This document shows, piece by piece, positions 24,501-36,342 of a stretch of 64,000 bases of DNA. Under the pieces are notes generated by a model. That model was given only the letters and a program-made list of their open reading frames with translations. It did no database searches and was not told the origin of the DNA. Source of the DNA: Membranipora membranacea (Eukaryota; Bryozoa; Gymnolaemata; Cheilostomatida; Membraniporidae); the NCBI GenBank assembly GCA_914767715.1, contig OU612067.1, forward strand, positions 806,001 to 870,000, in the 5' to 3' direction. The stretch's first letter is position 1; every line of letters begins with the position of its first letter. The translations under genes were made by a program, and so were the position numbers.

Positions 24501-24852
24501 CACTCACCTTGACTACGGGAATATTCATGTCATAACAACAGTGGTTGAGTAAAGTCATTTAGTGAGTGATCCTCGCCAGTCATCATGGTGTAAGTCTGAA
24601 TCTAAGAAACTCTGCAAACCAAACCGCATTATAATATTATGTATGTTCTATTTGTCCATCAATTACTCTCTATTTATCTATTACAGATCCAACTTCTTAG
24701 GATGAAGACTTTGGTGCGGCTGAGGTAACTCATATACTGACTCTGATTAAAAGTGGTGAACCAGAAGATTTGTGTGCAGTATCAGATCTCAGGCTTACTT
24801 CAGCAAGTTGGGGCATGTCATAAAATAATATCAGCAGTCTAAATTTGGCAAA
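21501..24852. other. Region upstream of cyclin Y
   Basis: No coding gene is recognised. One short palindrome lies at 21947. A possible leader exon of cyclin Y could end at the donor near 22335 (CTATGGTGAGTCC), and a second at 24687-24725 lies between an acceptor (CTATTACAG) and a donor (GAGGTAACT). Both are guesses from splice-site shape only. Confidence 0.35.
21947..21982. repeat. 36-bp dispersed palindrome, copy 2
   Basis: Arms CAGGGAGGGTGGGA / TCCCACCCTCCCTG enclose GGGGTATA. It matches the reverse complement of the 1049-1083 copy with a few differences. GGATTAG on the left and GTATTAG on the right may be a decayed target duplication. Confidence 0.55.
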
Positions 24853-27800
24853 ATGGGACAGTGTTGGACCAAACAGCGTAAGAAAGGGCATACGTCTAAA
24901 GAGGCTAAGTACGCACCGAGTCAGAGTGACTCTCAGCAGCCGATAGTGAACGGAGGAATCTCTACAGATGTCTCAGCCGGTGTGTCGCAGCATAGCATAG
25001 ACAAGCAACAAACACAACACATATCAGATCGAGAAATTATAGGTACTGTTACGCTCGCTCTCTTCTCACCTTAATTATCTTATAGCCTCCAATCATTGAG
25101 ATGATACAGTTAGACTACGTCACACAGCATGTCTAGCCATCATTCTCACTCATACCCTGTAATTATCACCTTAATCAAGATTTATCCTGACCTCTCACTA
25201 TAAGATATCAGTATGTACAGCCTGTGTGATAAACAGCGCAATCTGTAAGACATAAGTCGCATCACTCCATCCTCTAGTTTCACACTAACCCCCAGGCCTA
25301 TGTGCTAGTCATTGTGTGCAATGTACCCTCTTACTCATCTTGTAACTCTTACAGTCACAAGTAACAGCTGCCCTACTCCGGCACTTCCATCTAGTATTAC
25401 TAGTAAGAGGTGCCGGAGAAGGGCAGCTGCTGCTCTGAGTCATGTTTATTAGATGAAAGTGGTCGTAACACCCAACGTCCTGATTGTGATAAAATATCAG
25501 GGATTATGAGCTCAGATTAGCTCACTTTGCCTTAGTAAGAATAATTACTTGTACTGAGTCTAAGTTAATATTACTGTTTGGTTTTATGAGGGGTGGAAGT
25601 AACTGACGTAGTTGAGGGGATTATAAACTGTTAAGATCTGATCATAGATTGAATCATACCCTGTAGATTGCCCTTCTTTTAATCCTTGTTGATACGTAGA
25701 TTAGGACTGTAGCAAAGGGGTAGGTGTAGCAACACCAAGATGTAGCAATGTAGTAGGTGTATCGATAAAGTAGGTGTAGCGGTGGAGTAGGACTGTGGCA
25801 TTATCTGCGTATATAAATTCATTACGACCCTCTCATCATTTGTTTATATGCAGGAAGCCCCATGAGTGAGTAATTTTAATGTACAAAGAACCTGATTATG
25901 CAAAAAATTGTATCAGAACTTTCAGCCTGAGCAATGTTAGGCCCGATTCCCTTTTGTTTCGGTGACCTGGTATCTGTAAACCTCTCACTTTTTTGCACAG
26001 CTGGAATCTATAGTTTTGTGGTTGGGCTGGTTATCTACTCATTGACTTCCTGTAAATGATGATAGTCGTAATAGGCTTATTTCCTTCTAAAATATAACAT
26101 TCATTCTGAGCACATTTTTTACATTTTCTTGTAGAACCGGAGTCACAGTTACACCACCCTGCAGACTATCCTAAAGTAAAATCTCTATTTGTACACAGCT
26201 CCACTGTTGACCTTACTCGTGAGTACTTCTCTTTATCTCTTGTCGCTGACTTAGACCTACACTCGGTACAAGCAGTGAGATAAAACTCTGTGTTATGTGC
26301 TAGGACTACATCGTGACGGTTATACCTACCATTAAAAAAATAGAGTTAATATATAAAAGGCGTCAGGAAGTTTATATACATTAAAAATTTTAGTAGAAAT
26401 ACGATTGGAACATTCATACAAGGACCTTTGTCTTCTGTGGCCTTCAAGCTGTTCAGACTTAACTTAAACAGTCCTGCTTTCCAGCTCTAAATGAAAGAAA
26501 TTGGCAGCCTTCTATTATGAACTGGGCATGTATCAGCTTAACAGCCAACAACAATGAATACGTACTACAATGGATATGTACGGCTGTAAGTTGGGGAGTA
26601 ATTTTCCACTACTTGATCAGACTTTGAGACGATGTGACTGTGTATATTTTGTTTCAGCAGGTGGCTCTGGCTATCATGGTGGGTTTCCTCCTTCCTCACA
26701 TTATAGACATCCCTATCTGGTTTACAAATCTGAATCTCTATGACAATATTAATTGAAGCCTTGAGATCCCTGCTCACCTATAAATTTATGAACCACTAAT
26801 GCAGTGGGTGGTTGGAGGTTGTGTTGATCCAGTCCTGACTCTAGTATCTCTACTACACTGACCATAGAGGCCTTCTAGCTATCTAATGTGCTCTGCTCTG
26901 CTTTCATGTGATATCTGTTCATGATAAATTGTCATAGATCAGTATAATATGATTATCTCATTCACTACTGGTTTCTGGGTAGATCTGTTACCAGAGGATA
27001 TCTCGTAATATGGGTCCTAAGGAAGACCCGCTGCTGCAGCATTCGGTTTTTGTTTAAATCTGAACTAATCTGATGAGCCCTCTAAATTTGACCAAAGCGG
27101 TTACTAGGCAGGCAGAAAATTGTTGAAACACATTGCTTTCAAATACTTAAATATTTGTTCTTGTTGTAAACCCCAAAGGGTTCTATAGGTGTTCAAACTG
27201 TATAGGCAGTTTTCTGAGCTCTGATTTAGGCCTCAATTTGGAATTGTCCTCTCTCCAGTTTGGTACTTTTAACCCACGCCGCATAGGAAAAACGTGTTGA
27301 AAAGAGGGTTATCTTGAAAACCGCTTATAATAGGATAAAAATTGTTTTTGATTCAGAATCTGCAACATCGAAAACTCATAATGAACAATGTTTGGTAAAT
27401 AATTTTAGTATTTGGAAAGTTAATTATAGCATTTTCTGTCAGTTTTGCGGACAATTTGGCAGAATCTTTTATGAGTTTCGTCACTAAAATTAAGACTTAT
27501 CAACAGTCAAGCCTCCAATGATTTGGAAACCCCGTCTCCCAGGGTTTTCAATGGTGCAGACTCTGAATCAACAATCATTTTTATCCTAGCATCAGCGGTT
27601 TTCAATAAAACCCTCTTTCAGCAGGTTTTTCCTATGCGGCGTGGGTTGAAAGTATCAAACTGGAGAGAGGACAACTCCGAATTGGGGCATAAATAAGAGC
27701 ACAGAAAACTGTCTATTGGTTGCTGAAGATGGCATGTCCTGAGGCAATTCTCCACCTGTGATTAACTAGAGAACTACCTTGCTGTGTGACCTACCTTGCT

Positions 27801-30800
27801 TACTGTGGGATTTCCCAACCAATATTTTCATCAACCGCTCATGGTTAAAAGAGTTATTAACTAAAGGGCCAGCTACAAAATCCTGCTCCTTTGTTTCCAC
27901 TTCTCTGGAACAAGTTCTGTGGGACTGTGTACTGGCTTACACTGTACCATGCCTCCACGTTTAAATTCTACGATAGATATTTTTATGACACGATTAACAT
28001 GCAGCTCATCACCTTCCATGGAACCAATGTAGGCAAAGTAAGGTAACTGTAGGCCTTGATATATACTACAAACAAAATAATAACAAACCAAACAGCGTAC
28101 CGTTCCTACATCACCTCATAAAACCTCTTTTCTTTGCAAACCTCTCCCTAACAATACAGCGGTGTATGTATAAACATGGTTGAGGAAGGAAGTCATAGTT
28201 CTGTTGTTGTCAAAGCTCACCACTTGAGAAACATTGATAAGATGGCGTTCCCAATATTTACAGAATGGTTGAAACTTGCTCAATTATAAAAAAATTTTTG
28301 TCTTATAGTTTTCATGTTTTTCAGGGAACCGGCGGAAAAGTTACCATGATTACCATGTAAGTTCTAACAAAGCTTCGAGATTGATTCCTAAGATTTTGGC
28401 ACCCCAACAGATGGCAATGACGAGAACGCAACATTTCAATTCAAATATCGTATTTGGCAGGATAATATCCTGATTCTAGGGTTGGTACTAGCATTGAGTT
28501 TAGGCCTCAAGGATATTCAGCTAACTAACTTGTTATTGTGTTATCTGATAGTCAGTCTTTCTTCTTTTGTATTAGTTCATATACCTGAGGAAATGAACGG
28601 ACACCAGTAGGGAATACAGTCACACCCATAACATCCTGTTAGAGTCTAGAGTATGTTTGTTTCTCATGTAGTCGTCAGATAATAGTCCGGTACATCAGCT
28701 GAAGCGAAGCAATTCCACATCTACAATATATCTCCACGAGACTGTGAGCCAGCCGAACATGAAGAACACTATAAAAGCAGTGGCACTAGCCATTTTTTTT
28801 CTGATAAAGAACAGGAAAAGTCACCTGAAGAACGGCATAGGAGATGAAACGGATGAAGAAATGCAAAAACACTTAGAAATATTTGATGAGAAACTTCATC
28901 CACTGACAGTAAGAATACCTAAGAATGATGTTTAAAAGTCTGGTTATGTGACATAGTTTTGGTCAAGTGACGTAGTTTGCCGATACTGAAGACTGAGATC
29001 CCATCATTTTCTCCCAAGACTTCTTGCACCAGATTTTTGAAGAAGTTTTGGTACCATCAGACATGAAATTTTATCTCTGCAACCAATGAAAATGAATCGA
29101 ATGCAATCAATAATATGATAACTAGCCGATAAACATGCTAATGTTAAAATATATTTTGGTCTCTCAAGTTGAAAGAGTTATCTTGTCATTGACTTTGGGA
29201 GGGCAACTCCGAAAACCCGGGCAATGATTTGCTTTTTATGCGATATAACAGAAAAAGAGTTTTTATACTACACTGACAATTGAAATGAATAGGATTACTC
29301 TCACCATCAACCAAACGGTTAATTATCACCACTGATCTGGCTAAGCCCCACCCTGTGAATAGAGACTAAATCTAAAGCTAATATAATAATCATTATCAGT
29401 TGATTGGAAGGAGGGAGGTAAGTAGTTTTAGCTGAATGAGCAGAGAAGACCACCTTGAGTTTGTTGTAGGCTTACTGCTACAGTTTGTGATCGCTTCTGC
29501 CACTGATTGATAATCTCAGTATTGAGTATCCAGGTGGACTTAAGTACCAGTTACTAATATATTTGCTAGCTATAAACCCTTTTGGCTTTGGCTTGCTGAT
29601 GGTCGTAGTATTGATTTTAACAGTTTTATGTTCCTTCCTCGTACCATGCTAGTTACTTCTTTGCCGTTTATTAAAATGAGTTTTGTCCCAGTACGATGTC
29701 AGAAAACACAGAAATACGTGAACTTATATCATCAAAGTTCATGCTCCTCACTGGTGGAAGCCCAGACCAGAGTCCCAGATTGATTAATTTACATGACAGT
29801 ATCTGTTGTTGATCTCAACATATCACCAGATTGAGTTTTTATTACAGGAACCCGTATCCAGAGATTATGATACGAGAGATCCAGAAGAGAAAACCGTATA
29901 CAGATTCATAAGGACATTATTTAGCCAGGCACAACTCAATGTGGAGTGTGCTATCGTAACCCTAGTAAGTGATTTCTATATTAAGTTTTGTGTGCTTGAT
30001 AATAGCTCATATTTTTTGATGAACAGGGAAGTTGTAAATAATATCATTAAGGCAGTAAGTCAATATTCCAGATGAATATGTTATAAGAACTTTGAGGTGA
30101 TATCTTATCAACAAGTATTTGACGAGAATAAACCTAGAATTGAGATTTTTTTTACCATGACGCTTTTGCCGTGGCTCTTCATCTGTTCTATTTTCCCCAG
30201 GTGTATTTAGAGAGATTATTGACGTACGGTGGATTTGAGCTTACTCCAGCTAACTGGAAGAGAGTAACATTAGGTGCTATCATGCTTGCCTCTAAAGTAT
30301 GGGATGATCAAGCAGTGTGGACTGTAGATTACTGTCAGATATTTAAAGATGTATCCGTAGAAGATATGTGAGTATTTACTTGTGTATACCGCAACTTTTT
30401 TAGAAGTAGGTAACCACTATTTTATATGCAAGTGTTTAATTACTGTCTATAGGCACTTACCAATATACGTTACTAACTATTGATGAGTAATTATAACATA
30501 TAATGGTCCAGTTAATGTACTCTTAAATATGATCATAGATATGGCGATCAGATAAGAGTTACTGTGGGGATTATGTGGTATGAATTTCCCCCTTGCGTCG
30601 ATCTTTTTTTATGGATTAGTGTCCCAAGCTTGTAGATGTGTCTGTATAGTGTCTACTTCAATACATGATGTACATCGTGACTAGTTTGGAATTTTATTGA
30701 ATATTCCAGGAATACTCTAGAACGCCATTTTCTGAATATATTGACATTCAACACGAATGTGAACGCTAGCGTGTACGCCAAATATTACTTTGACCTCAGA

Positions 30801-31308
30801 GAACTGGCCGAGACTAATAAACTGGCCTTCAATCTAGAGCCTCTCACCACAGACCAAGCCAGGAAACTCGAGGTAAGAGCCGCCAATCTATATATAATCT
30901 CTCTAAAATATAATTTCAAATTTCTGTCTAGTCTATTTGACACCACAAAATGCTCTGTCATATAATTATAATATAAAAGCAAATATAAATGTGGTTATCC
31001 CTTGAATTGACCTGTGGTTTAGTCATATACAGTCTCGCCAGCAGTCACATCCTTGCGGAAGTTTGCGCTTTTGAAGTTCAAGCCCTACGTTGAATGGATA
31101 AATCCACTCTGTGTGAGAGAAGGGATTCTTTTGTCACTTATAACATCGATCACTTACACAGTTGACCTTTTGTAATTCTCACTTACAGGCAATGTCAGCA
31201 CAGTACAGGAATGATCAGCAGTTATCAGAATCAGGCTCCAAACTAAAACGTGCATCTAGTTTAGACGGTAACACTATGAACAGATCAAGTCTAGCTATCA
31301 TATCCTGA
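24853..31308 (+). CDS. CCNY: Cyclin Y
   Basis: Eight exons (24853-25042, 26135-26218, 28325-28356, 28672-28908, 29848-29964, 30201-30367, 30710-30872, 31189-31308) give 369 aa; human CCNY has 341. Cyclin Y is a membrane-bound cyclin that activates CDK14/CDK16 and promotes LRP6 phosphorylation in Wnt signalling. The N-terminus MGQCW fits N-myristoylation with a nearby Cys for palmitoylation. [76 protein letters not shown] and [16 protein letters not shown] match the family block by block. A C-terminal basic Ser-rich tail (KRASSLD) resembles the human 14-3-3-binding end, and both end in AIIS. The 32-bp third exon ([11 protein letters not shown]) is needed to keep frame. CCNY and CCNYL1 cannot be separated here. 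Confidence 0.95.
25365..25429. repeat. 65-nt hairpin in cyclin Y intron 1
   Basis: CAGCTGCCCTACTCCGGCAC pairs with GTGCCGGAGAAGGGCAGCTG (one mismatch in 20). The stem continues through a three-base bulge to CTAGTA/TACTAG with almost no loop. The near-absent loop is unlike a normal pre-miRNA, so a mini inverted repeat is more likely. Confidence 0.55.
27205..27713. mobile_element. 509-bp MITE with long inverted ends and TA flanks (Tc1/mariner-like)
   Basis: The ends read GGCAGTTTTCTGAGCTC and GAGCACAGAAAACTGTC (inverted, two differences) and are bordered by TA on both sides (27203-27204, 27714-27715). The inverted arms are about 140 bp and include CTCTCTCCAGTTTG and CCCACGCCGCATAGGAAAAA with their complements near 27630-27675. 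The core is unique and non-coding. It lies in cyclin Y intron 2. TA duplication suggests Tc1/mariner mobilisation; the superfamily is inferred. Confidence 0.75.
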
Positions 31309-33836
31309 TACGACCTTATAGCTGTTATATACTGATATATCTGGATAGCACTCAGCCCGACACTTATTGGCTGACAGCTTTAAGAAGGCTGAATTATTGC
31401 AATGATCTCACTGATAGATAAGCCTCAGCTTTATCGGGCCAAACACTAAATAGAGGGCTGCTGCCTGCCTGACACAGATAACCAGCTGATATTGGAAGAG
31501 TCAGCGGGGAGAAGATTGTAATTAGTCATTGACTGGATTTTCCAGGGCAGATCAGGTACCAGCTTTTTTAAGCAAAGAGCCTGTGACTGAGACTGGACTG
31601 AGACTCATTAGCGTATAAGTAGTTATATGTTTATCGGATGACTGCAATCAAAATCACAGAGTACTGTATATTTTCAAGAGTGAGCTGACATGATCTTGGT
31701 ACCATGTGTAGTTCTGATGGAAAATGGAGGTGTATTGTTTTTCTTTTGTAAGTCCGACTGGCACTGCAGGCAGTTAATTTGTTTTTCTTTGTAGGAATTT
31801 AGACCTAGTCTTAATCTGTGCACTTCTAACTGGGTTCCTTGCTTGCTTTATCTGTAGATTGTGATAGATTTTGCCCAACAATGAATTTTTTCCATTTTCA
31901 TTGTATGGCGTGTTGTTGATTGCTAATACAACTTTGCCTGACTTGAAGTTCTTCTCAGATAGCTTTTTTTACAAATTTGGTGCACCGACATATATAGAGC
32001 TTTAGCCTGAGAAGGTGCACTAGTTCCTTACATACGTCTAGCTTTGTAGCATATGTACAGATGATTTGTGCAAAATCTTTTGATGTTTTTTTTCGTGGAG
32101 CAGTTCCAAATGTGCATCAATGCTTGTTTTGATCACCATTTTGTTGTAAATAATTTTACACTGCCCTTCTTCATATATTTTATTGCTTTACACCTGAGCA
32201 CCCTAGTTTGTGTGTATGACTTATCATATCTGGGTGCAGATGTGCTCTCTATCTACACCTCTTATTGTCACTATAGTTTGTGCATTGTTGTTGATCACCA
32301 TGACACGTAATGATGTATACTATTATGTAGTTTGTCTTAACAAGCTTTGTCCTTGACCCGACACCGACAGACCTTGTTAAGTCCGGCTAACTGTTATATA
32401 CTGAACAGATCTTCTTTTCAGTCTATATTCTTGTTTTCTAAGTTTTTTTTGGTTGTCTAACAAAGATTGCAGACAATGACTTTGACAAGGTTTCTCTTCG
32501 ACCCATCGGAATCTACTGTAGTACATTGACAGCAAGTGCCAGTTTGTTGAACTTCATCATAAAACATGATTTGCAGCTGTCAGAGTCAGCTAGTCGGAGT
32601 CAGCTAGTCAGAGTCAGCTGTCAGAGTCAGCTGTCAGAGTCAGCTAGTCAGAGTCAGCTGTCAGAGTCAGCTGCCAGAGTCAGCTAGTCAGCTGTCAGAG
32701 TCAGCTGTCAGTGTCAGCTAGTCAGAGTCAGCTGTCAGAGTCAGCTGTCAGAGTCAGCTAGTCAGAGTCAGCTGTCAGAGTCAGCTGTCAGTGTCAGCTA
32801 GTCAGCTGTTAGAGTCAGCTAGTGTGAATTGTGGATGAACAGGGTCCCATTAATGAGGATTATCTAATCAATGTTCAGAGCACATAACTTAGTAGTGGGA
32901 GAGAAAATAATGATAACCCCCCCCCCCCCCGGGCTTTTTTTTATACATTTAATGGCATAATCATTTTGCAATGAAAATGCTTTTCTTCATGTGCCAAAAG
33001 TTATAGGTTTATTGGTTAAAGTATTCCAAAGCAATTTAGTGCTGAAATTACTAGCCAGCAGGCCTTATGAATCTAACCTTGGCATGGCGGCTACTTTCTT
33101 TGTTTGTGACAAAATAAGAAGAAAAGTGGCTGCATGACAAGGTTAGTGTAAATCAAATAATAACATGCTCAGTGTCATAGAATCATTACGTGTTTGGAAT
33201 ATGGCATAAATAGACTTCTCTTTGGTATTAGACTGAAAAGGAGTATAATTTTGATTAGTTTCGATGACACTGTTGGGCACTGTCCTGTTACCAACGGATC
33301 CCTCTCGAACAAACTATAAGCCGCTAAACTAGTCACAGACTATCTGGTTGGTTGTCTAATGATTTCATTTCCTTTATTTTTGAGCACTACTTTTTACTTC
33401 TCACAATGTTTCTTTATAGCAGAAAAAAGACAGAACTTTAAAACAGTAAGCGACTATGATTTCATTTTGTGGTGGTTGTGATGGTAGGTAACATCGGTAG
33501 GTATTGAACTTGAATAGTACACCTTATTTCTGACTGAAGGATTCTTCTATCTGTGTTGATTTCATGCATTTAATTTTATTGATTAGATCATAATTTATTT
33601 GACGTGAATTACTATTTTTTAAGTTACCATTAGCTAAACTGCTACGTAAGATTTGTCTTTTCACTTGTGTTTCATACTGTATACATATACTATACTCGAT
33701 ATACAGATCTCACATTAGATATGATGGTTTTGTTGTGTAATATTATGATCCTGGAGTTGTGTCAGGACTTCCAGCTAACCGCTGTGTTGAACTTTCTCAT
33801 TGTCTTTAGCTTGAGAAAGTTGGTGATCAATAAATT
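31309..33836. other. Intergenic region between cyclin Y and the metalloprotease pair
   Basis: It contains the minisatellite at 32572-32823 and a run of 14 C at 32917-32930 followed by GGGC and a T run. The open frame at 32068-32310 lacks any recognisable domain. No further exon is supported. Confidence 0.5.
32572..32823 (+). repeat. Minisatellite of CAGCTGTCAGAGT / CAGCTAGTCAGAGT units
   Basis: About 250 bases of 12-14-bp units built from GTCAGAGTCAGCT alternate between a TGTCAG and a TAGTCAG variant. Units are close to identical, which suggests recent expansion. There is no spacer/repeat organisation of CRISPR type. Confidence 0.9.
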
Positions 33837-35702
33837 ATGTGGGTGATTTTTTTAATACTCATGCGGATATTCTGCAGTGAGATTTACGGACTGAACTTTT
33901 CTCACAGTGTAAACTTTAGATCATTTCGCAGCTCAGTACAATCTCAGGTAGTATATGCTATCCACTTTACACCACTATCATCTCATGATGGTATCAACCG
34001 AACGCCACACAGAGAGTTCCAACTACTTGTAATCTGCCCAGAGCTGAACACTGGTACATCGGAGAGACTGGTTCGATGCACAGATGATAGTAGGCGAGCT
34101 TTCGTAGTCATCGACAGATACCCTCCACAGCTGGTTACGGGTTTAATTGTTCATGACAAGGAACCAGGTATGATCACAGATATAATGTGCAAATCAAGCA
34201 GATGTGAATGCAGGCTACTCAACTCAGATGCGAATAATAGTACCATTGATATCTTATACTCAGCTGAGACAGACAAAAAGAAAGAGAAGCGAGCGATCGA
34301 TATATCAGAACTAGCGGCCAGCGTCGATGAGGATATAGAGAGACTAGATATTTCTGGTAACAGGACATTCTTTGTTCCAGTTCTGATATTTGTAGATAGT
34401 TATCTCATCAGGAAATTCTGTACGAAGCAATGGCCACAGTGCTGCCCAGTGTCACGCATAGCTGGTGACTATACTCTCTGCAGTGAGATAAGGTACTACT
34501 ACCTCAATGTAATGGCCGCAACTAAACATCTCTATGAGGAGATAGATAACAAAGATATGAAGATTGTTTTGTCAGTAATGGATGTCGAGGCTATAACCGA
34601 GACGAAAGCTAGTAAGTCATATTTTGACGCATTTGTGACTCCTGGTCGCCCGTCGGAGCTGGATATCAACATAGCAGCAAAAGAAGCTAACAGAATAGCA
34701 AAGCTTCATCCAGATTATAACGATGTAGCTGTCGCTTTGTTATTTGTGGGATACGATTTAGCAGGAGAATCGGGCCCGAGCACAATAGGCGGGGCCTATT
34801 CCGAACAAGTTTGTGGCTTCTCAAAAACCGCAGTCATTGAGGAAAGATTTGGTTATACTTCGTTCTTTACAGTGACACATGAGCTCGCTCATTTGTTAGG
34901 TGCCCCACATGATGGTAAATTCAAAGACTGTGGCTCAACTGAGAATCAACTGATGGGTTGGACCTTCAACAAAGCAAGACCTGAACTGTCGTTTGTATTT
35001 TCATGTTGCAGCTTGGCGAGTATGTATAACGTGCTCATCACTAAGACATGCACCTTTAAACCTCCAACAAAGAATCAAGTCAACTTAGATATCCAACACA
35101 ATAAATATCTTGGTGAGATTGTGAACAAAGACCAATTCTGTCAGCTCACAAATGGGGACTCATTCACATCCTGTTCATCTGATTCTCCATGTAAGGGAGT
35201 TCTGTGCAAAAAATCGATAGATAGCAGTGTGTGTAAACTTTACGTAGGTAGCGGCCTGCCAACACTTAATGGAGAAATCTGTGATTCGACTGGGTCTAAA
35301 TGGTGTATGCATGGATCCTGTGTTCCGAAAAACCAAACAGGTTTCACCAATGAGGAACAGAGGACATGTGATATTACAAAAAGGCCAAGAGAACCTGCAG
35401 GGATGGTCCCGGAGAGATCTAATAAATTTACTGGGGGGAGAATTTTCAGCCGTGGTGTCTCGATGTTCGGATTCCTCCTGCTATTTATAGGACTTATAAT
35501 ATTTTCCCGAGAGAATTACCGAAGGAGATACAGGGAGATGAGACTCTATCCTTTTTATCCTCCTGGTGTGCAATACGCCGGACAGTACGCTCAAAACACC
35601 GGTCCAGGTCAGATAAGACCAGGTCAGTTAGGACCGGGTCAGCCAGGACCTGGCTTTGAAGGTGCAGCGGTTTACAATCAGGACAGATATTATAAAACCT
35701 AA
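33837..35702 (+). CDS. Membrane-anchored reprolysin-type metalloprotease, copy 1
   Basis: One uninterrupted 621-codon frame. A hydrophobic signal peptide (about 1-18) is followed by a propeptide that ends at a basic KKEKR site (R about 152) suited to furin cleavage. The catalytic domain has the zinc motif HELAHLLGAPHD (348-359), i.e. HExxHxxGxxHD of the M12B (ADAM/reprolysin) family, followed by a QLMG Met-turn candidate. After it comes a Cys-rich segment like the ADAMTS Cys-rich domain (CKGVLCKK ... WCMHGSCVPK), one transmembrane helix (about 541-557, GFLLLFIGLIIF) and a 60-residue cytoplasmic tail with GPGQ repeats. There is no disintegrin or thrombospondin repeat. It probably sheds or degrades cell-surface or matrix proteins; the substrate is unknown. 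It forms a tandem pair with the next gene. Confidence 0.9.
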   Translation: MWVIFLILMRIFCSEIYGLNFSHSVNFRSFRSSVQSQVVYAIHFTPLSSHDGINRTPHREFQLLVICPELNTGTSERLVRCTDDSRRAFVVIDRYPPQLVTGLIVHDKEPGMITDIMCKSSRCECRLLNSDANNSTIDILYSAETDKKKEKRAIDISELAASVDEDIERLDISGNRTFFVPVLIFVDSYLIRKFCTKQWPQCCPVSRIAGDYTLCSEIRYYYLNVMAATKHLYEEIDNKDMKIVLSVMDVEAITETKASKSYFDAFVTPGRPSELDINIAAKEANRIAKLHPDYNDVAVALLFVGYDLAGESGPSTIGGAYSEQVCGFSKTAVIEERFGYTSFFTVTHELAHLLGAPHDGKFKDCGSTENQLMGWTFNKARPELSFVFSCCSLASMYNVLITKTCTFKPPTKNQVNLDIQHNKYLGEIVNKDQFCQLTNGDSFTSCSSDSPCKGVLCKKSIDSSVCKLYVGSGLPTLNGEICDSTGSKWCMHGSCVPKNQTGFTNEEQRTCDITKRPREPAGMVPERSNKFTGGRIFSRGVSMFGFLLLFIGLIIFSRENYRRRYREMRLYPFYPPGVQYAGQYAQNTGPGQIRPGQLGPGQPGPGFEGAAVYNQDRYYKT

Positions 35703-35771
35703 TATTGAAATGTGAAAAATAGACACATAGTTTTACTATTTATACCTCTGTTTTTTCTAGCTAATTGGTTG

Positions 35772-35777
35772 AATAAA
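35772..35777 (+). promoter_or_regulatory. Polyadenylation signal AATAAA of metalloprotease copy 1
   Basis: AATAAA lies 70 bases after the stop codon, well before the second gene, which supports two separate transcripts. Confidence 0.5.
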
Positions 35778-36342
35778 ACTGAGTCAATCAGATCGTGAAA
35801 TAAAAAATCATGAAGTTTCGTCAGGATGATGAGAAGTTCCCTTTTCTTTTCAACATCGTTCCTAGATTTCGACTATGTTAAACTGAGAGTTTTTTTTAGT
35901 TTTTACAACCCGTGCTGGAAGGGTTGGTAATGACAAAGTATGCTAAGTAATAAAAATACAACAATTCTGTGTGTCGTAATTTTGTGAGAGAATATACTTA
36001 AACTTAAGCGTTGGGGTTCAAATGGGAACCTTACCTATAACATTTTTTAAGAGTCAAAGATTTGTTATCAACCTTCCAGGAAAATAGCACTGACTTCTGC
36101 GTGTTCTTCTTTGGTCATATATAGTTAAAATAGGTTTTTTCAATTTGAGTTTTGGGTGCCTTCTTATAAAGTAAGGAAAAATAGACAGGAAGATGTATGA
36201 GAGGCAGGCCTCCCTCATATGTATGAAGGGGCGGGCTGCGAGCGACGAGTAAACCACATAATGACAGCGTCATGTCACCTATATTATATCTACTTACCAT
36301 TTTGTAACGCATGATGAGCAGCGCTTCGTCTGATACGATAAG
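35778..36342. other. Spacer between the tandem metalloprotease genes
   Basis: About 560 bases with no gene. It must contain the promoter of copy 2. I saw no repeat or obvious TATA box. Open frames on the minus strand here show no known domain. Confidence 0.45.

Noticed and set aside
24687-24725. Small leader exon of cyclin Y
   Set aside because: Both splice sites are plausible, but nothing except their shape supports it, so it is only mentioned and not called.
32572-32823. Possible CRISPR-like array
   Set aside because: The units are contiguous 12-14-bp repeats without unique spacers, and the genome is eukaryotic. It is a minisatellite.
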